DNA of 5,763 nucleotides. It comes from Planctomycetota bacterium (GTDB lineage: Bacteria; Planctomycetota; Planctomycetia; Pirellulales; Pirellulaceae). This document shows, one piece after another, positions 1 through 5,759 of the stretch. Below the pieces are notes generated by a model that was not told the origin of the DNA, did not search any database, and worked only from the letters and a program-made list of their open reading frames with translations. Both the position numbers and the translations under genes were made by a program. Position 1 is the first letter of the stretch. Each line of letters begins with the position of its first letter. The stretch spans positions 1-5,763 of the forward strand of contig JAPLNJ010000710.1 in NCBI GenBank assembly GCA_026692885.1, written 5' to 3'.

Positions 1-459
1 GCCAAGGAAGTCACGGCGTTGCCGCCGATGACACCCATCCCGCATGCGCCGGCCGCCGTCCGCGGCTACGTCAATCTGCGCGGGCACATCGTCTTGGTCC
101 TGGACCTGAACTGCCTGTTGCATCAAGAACCGACAGCGATCGGTCCCACCAGCCAACTCGTCGTTTTCAAGCCGGAGCTGGGCGATGCCTTCGGCGTGCT
201 GGTGGAACGCATCGGTGAAATCGTGGAACTGAGCGCCGAGCAAATCGAAACGCCCCCTGCCGAACAGGTGACCAGCAGCTCGGAAGTCGGCGAGTTGCCG
301 GAAACCGAACTGATTCGCGGCATCGGGAAGCTCAACGGCGAATTACTGTTGATCATTGAAGCCCACAAACTATTGCCCTGCCTGGAACGGGTCGTCGCGT
401 CCCGCGGCAAGGCGACCGCTCGTCAGAGTCTTGCACCCGTAAAGGAGATCTCCCTGTGA
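1..459 (+). CDS. CheW-domain coupling protein, 3' part (start lies outside the window)
   Basis: The reading frame is open from base 1 to the TGA at 457-459, giving the last 152 residues of a CheW-like protein. The family couples membrane chemoreceptors to the histidine kinase CheA at the cytoplasmic face of receptor arrays. Visible hallmarks are TPIPHAP followed by [18 protein letters not shown], the conserved core of the CheW beta-barrel (about residues 11-37 of the fragment), and later [19 protein letters not shown], which matches the usual C-terminal strand and helix. A further 27 residues or so follow. A TTG at 19 could be taken as a start, but the codons before it (AKEVTA) fit the CheW fold, so the gene very probably starts upstream. 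The stop overlaps the start of the chemoreceptor gene, as expected for one operon. The fragment could be the end of a longer multi-domain CheW protein; this cannot be decided here. Confidence 0.93.
   Translation, partial: AKEVTALPPMTPIPHAPAAVRGYVNLRGHIVLVLDLNCLLHQEPTAIGPTSQLVVFKPELGDAFGVLVERIGEIVELSAEQIETPPAEQVTSSSEVGELPETELIRGIGKLNGELLLIIEAHKLLPCLERVVASRGKATARQSLAPVKEISL
442..447 (+). promoter_or_regulatory. Ribosome binding site of the chemoreceptor gene
   Basis: AAGGAG lies inside the last codons of the CheW gene, 8 bases before a GTG at 456. It supports GTG as the real start and, with the 4-bp GTGA overlap (456-459), suggests that translation of the receptor is coupled to that of CheW. 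Confidence 0.8.
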
Positions 460-2717
460 ATCACTTGCGTCTACGTACCAAACTCGGTCTGATCGTCGGC
501 CTGCTGGTCTTCTGTGTTGTCGTCGTGGCGGTGGTGGGCTACGTGGAACTCGGCGTGGTCAATCGCCATGTGGAACGCATGGTCGAAGTGACCTCCAAAG
601 CTCGCGGGTTCGTGTCCGATATGCGATCGAATCTTCAAGGAGCACGGCGCATGGAGTTTCGTGCCGTGCTGGCGACCAGCGATAAGAAATCCAAGGAGTA
701 TGCCGACATTTCACGAGAAAGAGTCAAGCTCATCGACGAGAACTATCGGGCGCTGTCCGACATGATCGAGGCCAGCCCGACCTCGCCCGACCGGCAATTG
801 CTTACTCAGTTCGACCAGAGTTGGCAGGTCTACCGAAAGCTTAACGAGCAAACGCTCGTGCTGGCGATCGAAAACTCCAACATCAAGGCAAATGGTTTGA
901 CGAATGGCAAGCTCTTGGAGAAGATCGCGGCCGTGCAGCAATCCGCCGATGCCTGGTTGCGGCAGTTGGAACAGGCCGTTGTCGAGGCACCGGCCGGAAA
1001 AGAAGATCCGTCCGCGACGTCGAGCAACGCCAAACGCCATTTGCTGGAACGACTGCGGTTCCTGGCCATCGATCTACATCGTCGGCTGACCCTGAATGTC
1101 TTTGATGCCACCGATGAAAGAATGGACCAACTCGACGAGCAGGTAACGGCCTGTCAGCAGGAGCTGGAGATCCTGCTGAATGACCTGTCCCGCCAAGCAA
1201 CTGGCCCGGAAGCCCCGTGGCTGGTCGGCTTGACTGGAGGTTGGCGAGAGCTGAAACCCATGGTGGCCCAAATGCAGAAGTGGTTGCGGATGGATACAAA
1301 CTCGCGGTCAGCCGAACTCGTGAACGAGGCCAACAGTCCGATCGACGACTGTATGACGGCTTTGACAGGGCTGAACAAGAACGTCACTGATCGACTGACC
1401 GAGGGCATGAAGGATGTGCAGACGGGCTCGCGATATGCCCAATGGCTCATGCTGGTGGTCCCGCTGTTGGGCATCGCCGTGAGTCTTGCCTTGGCTTTCG
1501 TCCTTACGCGATCCATCACGGTGCCGATGGTTCGAGGGGTCGAGTTCTCCGACGCTGTCGCCCAAGGCGATTTGACGAAACGCTTGGGCCTGACGCAACG
1601 CGACGAGGTCGGTCTCTTGGCTCACGCACTGGACCGTATCGCCGCTGGTTTCGGTAAGATCGTGGGTGACATCCGCGGCGTATCCCAAGGTATTGCCGGC
1701 TCGGCGTCCGAACTATCGGCGGTTTCGCACCAGTTGTTGGCCCAAAGCGAGCAGATGACCGCTCAGGCGGGGCACGTCGCCGGCAGCACCGAACAAATGG
1801 CCACCAACGTCAATACCATGGCTGCCGCCGGGGAAGAGATGAGCATGAACGTGGCCTCCATCTCGTCGGCCAGCGAACAGATCAGCGTCAACGTGGGCAC
1901 CATCTCCTCGGCGGCCGAGGCTACCGCCCGTAACGTCACGACCGTGGTCGGTGCGATTCAGGAATCCACGCGGGCCTTCGAGATGATCTCGCACGATGCC
2001 CGCGAAGGCTCGCAAATCGCGAACCGGGCCATGACCATGGCCGACGGCGCCAGCACCACGATGAGGGAATTGGATCGTTCCGCCGCTGACATCGGCAAGG
2101 TGACCGGAGCCATCAAAATGATCGCGTTGCAGACCAACTTGTTGGCGCTGAACGCAACCATCGAAGCCACCTCGGCCGGCGAGGCCGGCAAGGGCTTCGC
2201 CGTGGTGGCCCACGAGATCAAGGAACTGGCCAATCAGAGCGCGCAGGCCGCGGAGGACATCGCCCGCAAGATCGATGGCGTGCAGAGCAGCACGCGCGAC
2301 GCCGTGGAAGTCATCCGCGAGGTCCAGCAGATCATCTACGCTCTGAATACGTCCTCAATGCGGATCTCCGAGGCCGTCGAGAAGCAGAGCGTCTCGGCCA
2401 AGGCCAGTGCCGAGAATCTGGGCCAAGCCAGCCAGGGCGTCGAGCATATCGCCCGCTCGATCTCCGAGGTCGCCAAAGGCGCCAACGACATGTCCCGGAA
2501 TGCCAGTGAAGCGGCGACCGGCGCCAATGATATGTCGCGCAACGCCGCCGAAGCGGCCACGGCCGTCGGTGATATCTCTAGTAATATCCACGGCGTCAGC
2601 CAAGCGACCCGCGACAACACGGCCAGTGCCCAGCAGGTCAACGCCGCCGCGGAACGACTGGCGGCGATCGCCACTCAACTCCAGCAACTCGTCGGCCAGT
2701 TCAAGATCAAGGATTGA
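456..2717 (+). CDS. Methyl-accepting chemotaxis protein (transmembrane chemoreceptor)
   Basis: This 753-residue inner-membrane chemoreceptor signals through CheW to CheA. The order is: a short basic N-terminus; TM1 at about 10-30; a periplasmic, mostly helical region at about 32-328; TM2 at about 329-350; HAMP at about 351-403 (TRSITVPM ... GDLTKRL ... RDEVGLL); then a long coiled-coil signalling domain. The hairpin tip that binds CheW/CheA is plain: [13 protein letters not shown] begins at residue 559, followed by [23 protein letters not shown] in the first methylation helix looks like an adaptation site. There is no C-terminal pentapeptide tether for CheR/CheB. The sensor region of nearly 300 residues is longer than a single four-helix bundle. 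Its first half resembles the 4HB_MCP type, so a double bundle (HBM-like) or a 4HB with an insertion is likely; the ligand is unknown. Residues 675-702 are a 14-residue tandem duplication. GTG was chosen as the start because of the AAGGAG and the overlap with CheW. Confidence 0.96.
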   Translation: MNHLRLRTKLGLIVGLLVFCVVVVAVVGYVELGVVNRHVERMVEVTSKARGFVSDMRSNLQGARRMEFRAVLATSDKKSKEYADISRERVKLIDENYRALSDMIEASPTSPDRQLLTQFDQSWQVYRKLNEQTLVLAIENSNIKANGLTNGKLLEKIAAVQQSADAWLRQLEQAVVEAPAGKEDPSATSSNAKRHLLERLRFLAIDLHRRLTLNVFDATDERMDQLDEQVTACQQELEILLNDLSRQATGPEAPWLVGLTGGWRELKPMVAQMQKWLRMDTNSRSAELVNEANSPIDDCMTALTGLNKNVTDRLTEGMKDVQTGSRYAQWLMLVVPLLGIAVSLALAFVLTRSITVPMVRGVEFSDAVAQGDLTKRLGLTQRDEVGLLAHALDRIAAGFGKIVGDIRGVSQGIAGSASELSAVSHQLLAQSEQMTAQAGHVAGSTEQMATNVNTMAAAGEEMSMNVASISSASEQISVNVGTISSAAEATARNVTTVVGAIQESTRAFEMISHDAREGSQIANRAMTMADGASTTMRELDRSAADIGKVTGAIKMIALQTNLLALNATIEATSAGEAGKGFAVVAHEIKELANQSAQAAEDIARKIDGVQSSTRDAVEVIREVQQIIYALNTSSMRISEAVEKQSVSAKASAENLGQASQGVEHIARSISEVAKGANDMSRNASEAATGANDMSRNAAEAATAVGDISSNIHGVSQATRDNTASAQQVNAAAERLAAIATQLQQLVGQFKIKD
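2478..2561 (+). repeat. 42-bp tandem duplication inside the chemoreceptor gene
   Basis: Bases 2478-2519 and 2520-2561 encode [14 protein letters not shown] and [14 protein letters not shown] (residues 675-688 and 689-702), 13 of 14 residues identical. The DNA copies differ at about 10 of 42 positions, most of them silent, so the duplication is old and the protein sequence appears to have been kept. Fourteen residues equal two heptads, which preserves the coiled-coil register. Confidence 0.85.
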
Positions 2718-2720
2718 CGA

Positions 2721-2741
2721 GCGGCGTCCACTTGGCGAACT
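2721..2741. repeat. 21-bp repeat, copy 1 (after the chemoreceptor stop codon)
   Basis: This stretch begins 3 bases after the TGA of the chemoreceptor gene and is identical, in the same orientation, to 4311-4331 at the broken end of the WD40 remnant. It begins GCGGCGTCC and ends GGCGAACT. An exact 21-bp match in a window of this size is very unlikely by chance. Confidence 0.8.
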
Positions 2742-2789
2742 TGCTGCGGCAGGCGGCCGAGCCACCGCGTCTGTGGGCGTCTGGAGGGC

Positions 2790-2966
2790 ACTGCTGTGAA
2801 CATCTTCACGCCTCTCTCGTTCCCACGCTCCGCGTGGGAACGCAAGTGTTTTGACGCTCCGCGTCGTCAGCCCAAGGACGCAGAGCGTCCGTGGCTTGCG
2901 TTCCGACGCAGAGCGTCGGAACCAGAAAATCGAGGACCTGGACAACCGCAAGATGTTCACAGCAGT
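2790..2966. mobile_element. 177-bp MITE-like palindromic element with terminal inverted repeats
   Basis: The ends are perfect 17-bp inverted repeats: ACTGCTGTGAACATCTT at 2790-2806 and its complement at 2950-2966. Directly outside each end is the same 14-bp direct repeat, GGCGTCTGGAGGGC (2776-2789 and 2967-2980), as a target-site duplication would be. The interior has no transposase and consists mainly of four GC-rich hairpins. Its chance translation contains SFPRSAWER, which I recognise as a common intergenic repeat of planctomycetes. I infer a non-autonomous element moved by an enzyme encoded elsewhere. The direct repeat is longer than most target duplications, so another copying mechanism is possible. 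Confidence 0.65.
2819..2921. repeat. Four consecutive hairpins inside the MITE-like element
   Basis: The stems are GTTCCCACGC/GCGTGGGAAC (2819-2841, loop TCC), GACGC/GCGTC (2853-2865, loop TCC), GGACGC/GCGTCC (2876-2890, loop AGA) and TTCCGACGC/GCGTCGGAA (2901-2921, loop AGA). All have perfect stems ending in GC...GC around a three-base loop. They could act as transcription terminators after the chemoreceptor gene, but none is followed by a T-run. Confidence 0.8.
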
Positions 2967-2980
2967 GGCGTCTGGAGGGC

Positions 2981-3139
2981 CTTGATCATGACATTGCGAA
3001 TGCTAGCAGTATCGTGATCGCCCCCGAGAAGCTCCCGACGCAAGTCGGTGGGAGTGTTCCCGCCCTGTGCCTAACCCGAAGCCCCCTATCCGACCAGCCC
3101 GACTCGTTCCCCGTTGGAGTCTGCTGAAGAAGTCAGCCA
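2981..3139. other. Intergenic DNA with one bulged hairpin (3032-3054)
   Basis: No credible gene lies here. Bases 3032-3039 pair with 3044-3054 (8 pairs, three-base bulge) around a GCAA loop, which is a GNRA-type tetraloop if transcribed. No T-run follows, so it is not a classic terminator. The chance translation SFPVGVC near 3100-3125 is of a kind seen repeatedly next to planctomycete repeats, so this segment is probably part of the repeat cluster. Confidence 0.5.
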
Positions 3140-3496
3140 AATGCCCCGGGCAAGCCCCTCGACGTTATACACAACTCTTCCGCCCCGATAGGGGCAGCCA
3201 CATAGCAGCCCAGGGCAGAGCGGAGCGGCGTTCGCCGCGTAGCGCCGCCCTGGGTTATGAGAGGATTGAGAACACTAGCCCTGAAGGGGCGAAACAAGCC
3301 TTGGTCACGTCTGACGAACGATGCGCGTGAGGAACCGATTTGTTTCGCCCTTTCAGGGCTACCAGGTTGCTTCGATACCGTACCCAGGGCGTCGCTCTGC
3401 GGCTGTCGCCGCGACGCTCTGCCCTGGGCTGATTTGTTAATGCCCCTTTGGGGCGGAAGAATTGTGTACAAGGACGAGGGGCAAGCCGGGGGCATT
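3140..3496. repeat. Long imperfect palindrome (two arms of about 160 bp)
   Basis: The left arm (about 3140-3298) is complementary to the right arm (about 3339-3496) in a series of matched blocks. The clearest are 3176-3186 with 3450-3460 (TCTTCCGCCCC), 3206-3222 with 3415-3431 (17 bp, CAGCCCAGGGCAGAGCG), and 3278-3297 with 3340-3359 (GCCCTGAAGGGGCGAAACAA with one mismatch). Each arm also holds its own hairpin: CCCAGGGC with GCCCTGGG at 3209-3253 and again at 3383-3427. The centre (about 3299-3338) is unpaired. Reading frames across it (ALKGRNK, FAPSGLV) are by-products that recur in planctomycete genomes. It is probably a non-coding repeat family member or two copies in opposite orientation. 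Confidence 0.8.
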
Positions 3497-3577
3497 TTAC
3501 TCGCATTTGGACCTTTTCAGCAGCCCCGTTGGGTCGCGGCTAAACAGCATCTCAGCCCCGACCAGCCCACGTCAAGC

Positions 3578-4363
3578 TCACTTCGCAGTCAGCTCCTCGG
3601 CGCGGTGGTCGGCTTGGTCGGCGGCTGCGGCGGCGGTGATCGGTTTTGGTCCGACGCCGACTTGGGCTTCCGGCAACTGCCGCAAAATCTCCGCCGCCCG
3701 CGCCCACAGCTTCGCGTCGTCCGGCAAGCGGTCCAGGTCGTATCGCCGCCAATGCGCCGCACGGGCCAGCATACGGGCGAACACCGCTGCGTCACGCTGG
3801 TCTTCCTCCTTGGCAAGTTCTTCCTTCTCCAGCACATTCGCCAACATCATTCGCGCTAGCGGCACGCTCGGATCGTACTTCAACGCCGATCCCAGACTCG
3901 CCCGGCTGCTTGGAAGAAAATCCCGCTCCCGCTCGGCCACCTGCCGCAAAGTGACCTTCGACTTCGGGCTGAGCTTCCGCTCCGGCCCGGTCGTCTGCAA
4001 CCACGCCGCCAACTTCGCCCACGGTCCCGGCGGCAGGTTCGACTGCTCCAACACCTTCCGCCGTTCGTGGTCGGGAATGATTTCCAACTCGCCGTTTTCC
4101 TTGAATCGCAACCCTGCCACCGCCCTCGCCCAAGCGATAACGTTAGAAGAAATCTGGGCAATCTCATCCCGTTCCACGGCCACCGGCACGTCCCAGACCC
4201 GCGCCGTCTGGTCCTCGCTGGCCGTGACGACCCGCGCGCCGTCCGGGCTGAAACCCGCGCTGAGGACACTGCCTTCATGCCGAAGCAGCGCTCCCAGGGG
4301 CGCGCCGCTGGCGGCGTCCACTTGGCGAACTGCCGGTTTTTTGAAATGGTCATGGCCCGGCAA
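3578..4363 (-). pseudogene. 5'-truncated WD40-repeat protein remnant
   Basis: The minus-strand frame ends at the TGA at 3580-3578 and encodes up to 261 residues from a TTG at 4363. Residues 25-60 are one WD40 blade (LRHEGSVLSAGFSPDGARVVTASEDQ, then TARVWD). From about 61 on it resembles the helical C-terminal region of large planctomycete WD40 proteins, often fused to Ser/Thr kinases, with the landmarks GPWAKLAAWL (113-122), LSPKSKVTL, YDPSVPLARMMLA and YDLDRLPDDAKLWARAAEIL. Such proteins carry many blades, since a propeller needs about seven, so the N-terminal part is missing. Sequence before residue 12 is not WD40-like, an in-frame TAG lies at 4399-4397, and no ribosome binding site is visible. 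The preceding blade end reads RQVDAASG, without the usual W before D. It faces the chemoreceptor gene and is divergent from the following operon. A short expressed protein cannot be ruled out. Confidence 0.75.
4311..4331. repeat. 21-bp repeat, copy 2 (at the broken end of the WD40 remnant)
   Basis: This is identical to 2721-2741 in the same orientation. On the minus strand it encodes the VRQVDAA part of the last blade border, and WD40 similarity is lost directly beyond it. It therefore marks the likely breakpoint of the truncated gene. Confidence 0.8.
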
Positions 4364-4442
4364 GCGTCCTTCTCCGCCTTGACAAATCTTGCGATGCTAT
4401 TGTCCTTCACGGCCCTGGCGCAGGCAGCGTACTGTAACTCCG
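4364..4442. other. Spacer between the WD40 remnant and the right-hand operon
   Basis: No gene with a credible start is present. On the minus strand one frame is open from 4488 and has a protein-like composition (YTDNAWTATELQYAACARAV), running into an A6 tract (4335-4340) at the edge of the WD40 remnant. It may be leftover coding sequence of a lost gene. Confidence 0.35.
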
Positions 4443-4471
4443 TGGCGGTCCACGCGTTATCAGTGTATAAT
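4443..4471 (+). promoter_or_regulatory. Candidate promoter of the two-gene operon
   Basis: A perfect TATAAT lies at 4466-4471. At 17 bp upstream, 4443-4448 reads TGGCGG, a poor -35, so the promoter may need an activator or be weak. Transcription would start near 4478 and give a leader of about 32 bases that carries the ribosome binding site. Confidence 0.45.
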
Positions 4472-4479
4472 CTGGACCG
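4446..4479. promoter_or_regulatory. Inverted repeat around the promoter, possible operator
   Basis: CGGTCCA (4446-4452) and TGGACCG (4473-4479) form a perfect 7-bp inverted repeat with a 20-bp spacer. It frames the TATAAT, and one arm sits at the predicted start of transcription. A dimeric repressor could bind here, but short repeats of this size also arise by chance. Confidence 0.3.
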
Positions 4480-4497
4480 ACCAGGCCCTCACACGAA

Positions 4498-4503
4498 GGG
4501 AGG
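4498..4503 (+). promoter_or_regulatory. Ribosome binding site deciding a TTG start
   Basis: GGGAGG, within a purine-rich run at 4496-4506, stands 6 bases before the TTG at 4510. The in-frame ATG at 4534 has no comparable site, so TTG is the better start. Confidence 0.7.
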
Positions 4504-4509
4504 AAAGCC

Positions 4510-5088
4510 TTGGACCAGTTTGCTCGGGTTGTCATGGGGTATCACGGCTGCAACACATCCACGAGCGTGGAGTTTGCGCGCCGGTTGTTCGACGGGACCG
4601 CCAGGATCTCCGATTGGAGGCCCAGCGCGAACGACTACGATTGGCTTGGTCACGGTATCTACTTCTGGGAGCACGGTCCGCAGCGTGCTCGAAAATGGGC
4701 GGGTGAGGACGACACGGTGATTGGGGCCGTAATTCAGCTGGGCCGCTGCTTTGACCTGACGGATATCCGTTATACGAAGTTGCTACAGGCGGCTTATGAA
4801 AGCATCGTCGCGTTGTACGCGGTGGAGGGTTTGGCACTGCCGGAGAATCGCGGGTGCGACTTGAAACTGCGCGACCTGGACTGCCTGGTCATCAATCAAT
4901 TCATGAATGCCATGGACAGCGAGTTGATCAGCGGCAGGGAGACGGCATTTGGTTACCAGACCGTCCGGTGCCCATTTGAAGAAGGCGACGAAGCCTTCCC
5001 AGGTTCGATGTTGAAAACGCAAACGCACATTCAACTGTCAGTCCGGGATCCGAGTTGCATCCTCGGAGTTTTCCGGCCGAACGTTTAG
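4510..5088 (+). CDS. ADP-ribosyltransferase-like protein of unknown function
   Basis: The 192-residue soluble protein has no signal peptide or membrane segment. Near the N-terminus it reads MGYHGC (H12), and at 47-53 GHGIYFW (Y51), followed by QRARKWA. This spacing of an HG motif, a GxY motif and an A-rich helix is what is seen in PARP-like and DUF3990-type ADP-ribosyltransferases, where His and Tyr hold NAD. The C-terminal part reads EEGDEAFPGSMLKTQTHIQL, then a strand ending in CILGVFRP. The third catalytic position, usually Glu, would fall in QTHIQL, where Q171 and Q175 are seen instead. The fold assignment is inferred from motifs, and I know of no characterised member. It is the first gene of a pair, with 14 bp to the next. 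Codon use looks less GC-biased than in the chemoreceptor gene, which would fit transfer. An effector or toxin role is possible but unproven. It could instead be a related NAD-binding or phosphotransferase-type fold. Confidence 0.85.
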   Translation: MDQFARVVMGYHGCNTSTSVEFARRLFDGTARISDWRPSANDYDWLGHGIYFWEHGPQRARKWAGEDDTVIGAVIQLGRCFDLTDIRYTKLLQAAYESIVALYAVEGLALPENRGCDLKLRDLDCLVINQFMNAMDSELISGRETAFGYQTVRCPFEEGDEAFPGSMLKTQTHIQLSVRDPSCILGVFRPNV

Positions 5089-5102
5089 ACAAGGGAAGTC
5101 CG

Positions 5103-5549
5103 ATGACCGAACAAGACTTGCTGAACAAATCATACGAAGCATTGGCAAGAGCCCGGCGGCGTCCCGCGAAAGAGCAGCTACAACAGTTAATCGACCAGGG
5201 GGTCATCGACGAGCAAGGCAAAGTGCAATCGTGGGACGCGTTTCTTACGGTGATTGCTGTCAAACGCGGAAGCAACGGCAGGACGCTTGTGTATTTTCGT
5301 TGTCTCAAGCCGGCGTTGGGAATGCCCGGTACGGCCGAAATCGACGTTTCACGTGAGTCGCTGGCGAGTTACGTTCGAGAGAAGAAACGCGTGATCACGG
5401 CGTACCTGGACGAAAAGCAGAATCGATGGAAAGAGGGCCAGCATGTCCACTTGACATCAAAAGGGTATTTACGCACGGACGCCAACGAAATCGAAGAAGA
5501 CAATCTAGGAACCTTGCCGCAGTTTGCGGCGGTTCGAAGTGGGCTGTGA
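5103..5549 (+). CDS. DUF3892-like small protein, partner of the upstream gene
   Basis: This is a 148-residue soluble protein. The ATG at 5103 is preceded by AAGGGA (5091-5096) at 6 bases, and only 14 bp separate it from the stop of the preceding gene. The frame also opens further upstream (from 5055), but that would overlap the previous gene without a ribosome binding site. The N-terminal 40 residues are charged and helical (RARRRPAKEQLQQLI). From about 48 the sequence reads FLTVIAVKRG, and the end carries GYLRTD (121-126) and NLGTLPQF (134-141). The last two match the YLR(S/T)-D ... NL-x-x-LP pattern that I associate with DUF3892, a small domain of unknown function. No catalytic motif is visible. 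The position suggests a partner or immunity-like protein for the upstream enzyme, but nothing in the sequence proves this. Confidence 0.88.
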   Translation: MTEQDLLNKSYEALARARRRPAKEQLQQLIDQGVIDEQGKVQSWDAFLTVIAVKRGSNGRTLVYFRCLKPALGMPGTAEIDVSRESLASYVREKKRVITAYLDEKQNRWKEGQHVHLTSKGYLRTDANEIEEDNLGTLPQFAAVRSGL

Positions 5550-5596
5550 ACAAGCCGACTGACTGATACTGATAACATGTGGATGTGAGGATACCA

Positions 5597-5704
5597 ATGC
5601 AGGAGCCTGACGATGTCCCAGCCCGGTTCCCAGACTTGCGGGGAGTCTCAATTGATGGGTGTCACCAAACGTTAGGCGAGCGGCAGGAAATAACTTACCC
5701 GTAG
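5597..5704 (+). CDS. Possible 35-residue ORF downstream of the operon
   Basis: An ATG at 5597 follows GAGG (5587-5590) at 6 bases and opens 35 codons (MQEPDDVPARFPDLRGVSID...) ending at the TAG at 5702-5704, inside a palindromic repeat. I do not recognise the product. The ribosome binding site and the lack of low-complexity sequence are in its favour. The short length and the stop falling in a repeat are against it. It could be a remnant or chance. Confidence 0.25.
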   Translation: MQEPDDVPARFPDLRGVSIDGCHQTLGERQEITYP

Positions 5705-5759
5705 GTCGGCCTTTCCAGGCCGATCGGGACGGTCTTGGAAGACCATCCTACAGTAAGTT
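5692..5759. repeat. Palindromic repeat with two nested hairpins at the right edge
   Basis: The outer arms are AACTTAC (5692-5698) with GTAAGTT (5753-5759) and GTAGG (5701-5705) with CCTAC (5747-5751). Inside are two hairpins: CGGCCT/AGGCCG with loop TTCC (5707-5722) and GGTCTT/AAGACC with loop GG (5731-5744). This makes a cloverleaf-like cruciform with no tRNA features. It resembles short palindromic repeats frequent between planctomycete genes. It may also end transcription of the preceding operon, although no T-run follows. Confidence 0.75.

Noticed and set aside
2796..3017. Plus-strand ORF of 73 codons across the MITE-like element
   Set aside because: Its translation is that of the hairpins and flanking repeat (SFPRSAWER), and its start lies inside the terminal inverted repeat. 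It is a by-product of a palindromic element.
3032..3054. Hairpin with GCAA loop considered as group II intron domain or rho-independent terminator
   Set aside because: It lacks the catalytic AGC triad context and two-nucleotide bulge of a domain V, and no T-run follows the stem.
3140..3496. Repeated blocks considered as a CRISPR array
   Set aside because: The blocks are inverted and differ in spacing. There are no evenly spaced direct repeats with unique spacers.
3257..3859. 200-codon plus-strand ORF running from the long palindrome into the WD40 remnant
   Set aside because: The first part is palindrome sequence and the second is antisense to the WD40 frame, with a low-complexity shadow composition and no ribosome binding site.
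3462..4382. 306-codon plus-strand ORF opposite the WD40 remnant
   Set aside because: It is rich in Ser, Arg and Ala, as typical for the antisense of GC-rich coding DNA. The minus strand has clear WD40 and helical-domain similarity in the same region.
4379..4384. TTGACA, a perfect -35 consensus upstream of the ADP-ribosyltransferase-like gene
   Set aside because: No acceptable -10 lies 16-18 bp downstream (4401-4408 reads TGTCCTTC), and the TATAAT at 4466 is too far away.
5670..5676. GTTAGGC resembling the 3' core of an integron attC site
   Set aside because: No matching RYYYAAC half-site was found 50-140 bp upstream and no attC-like pairing was visible.
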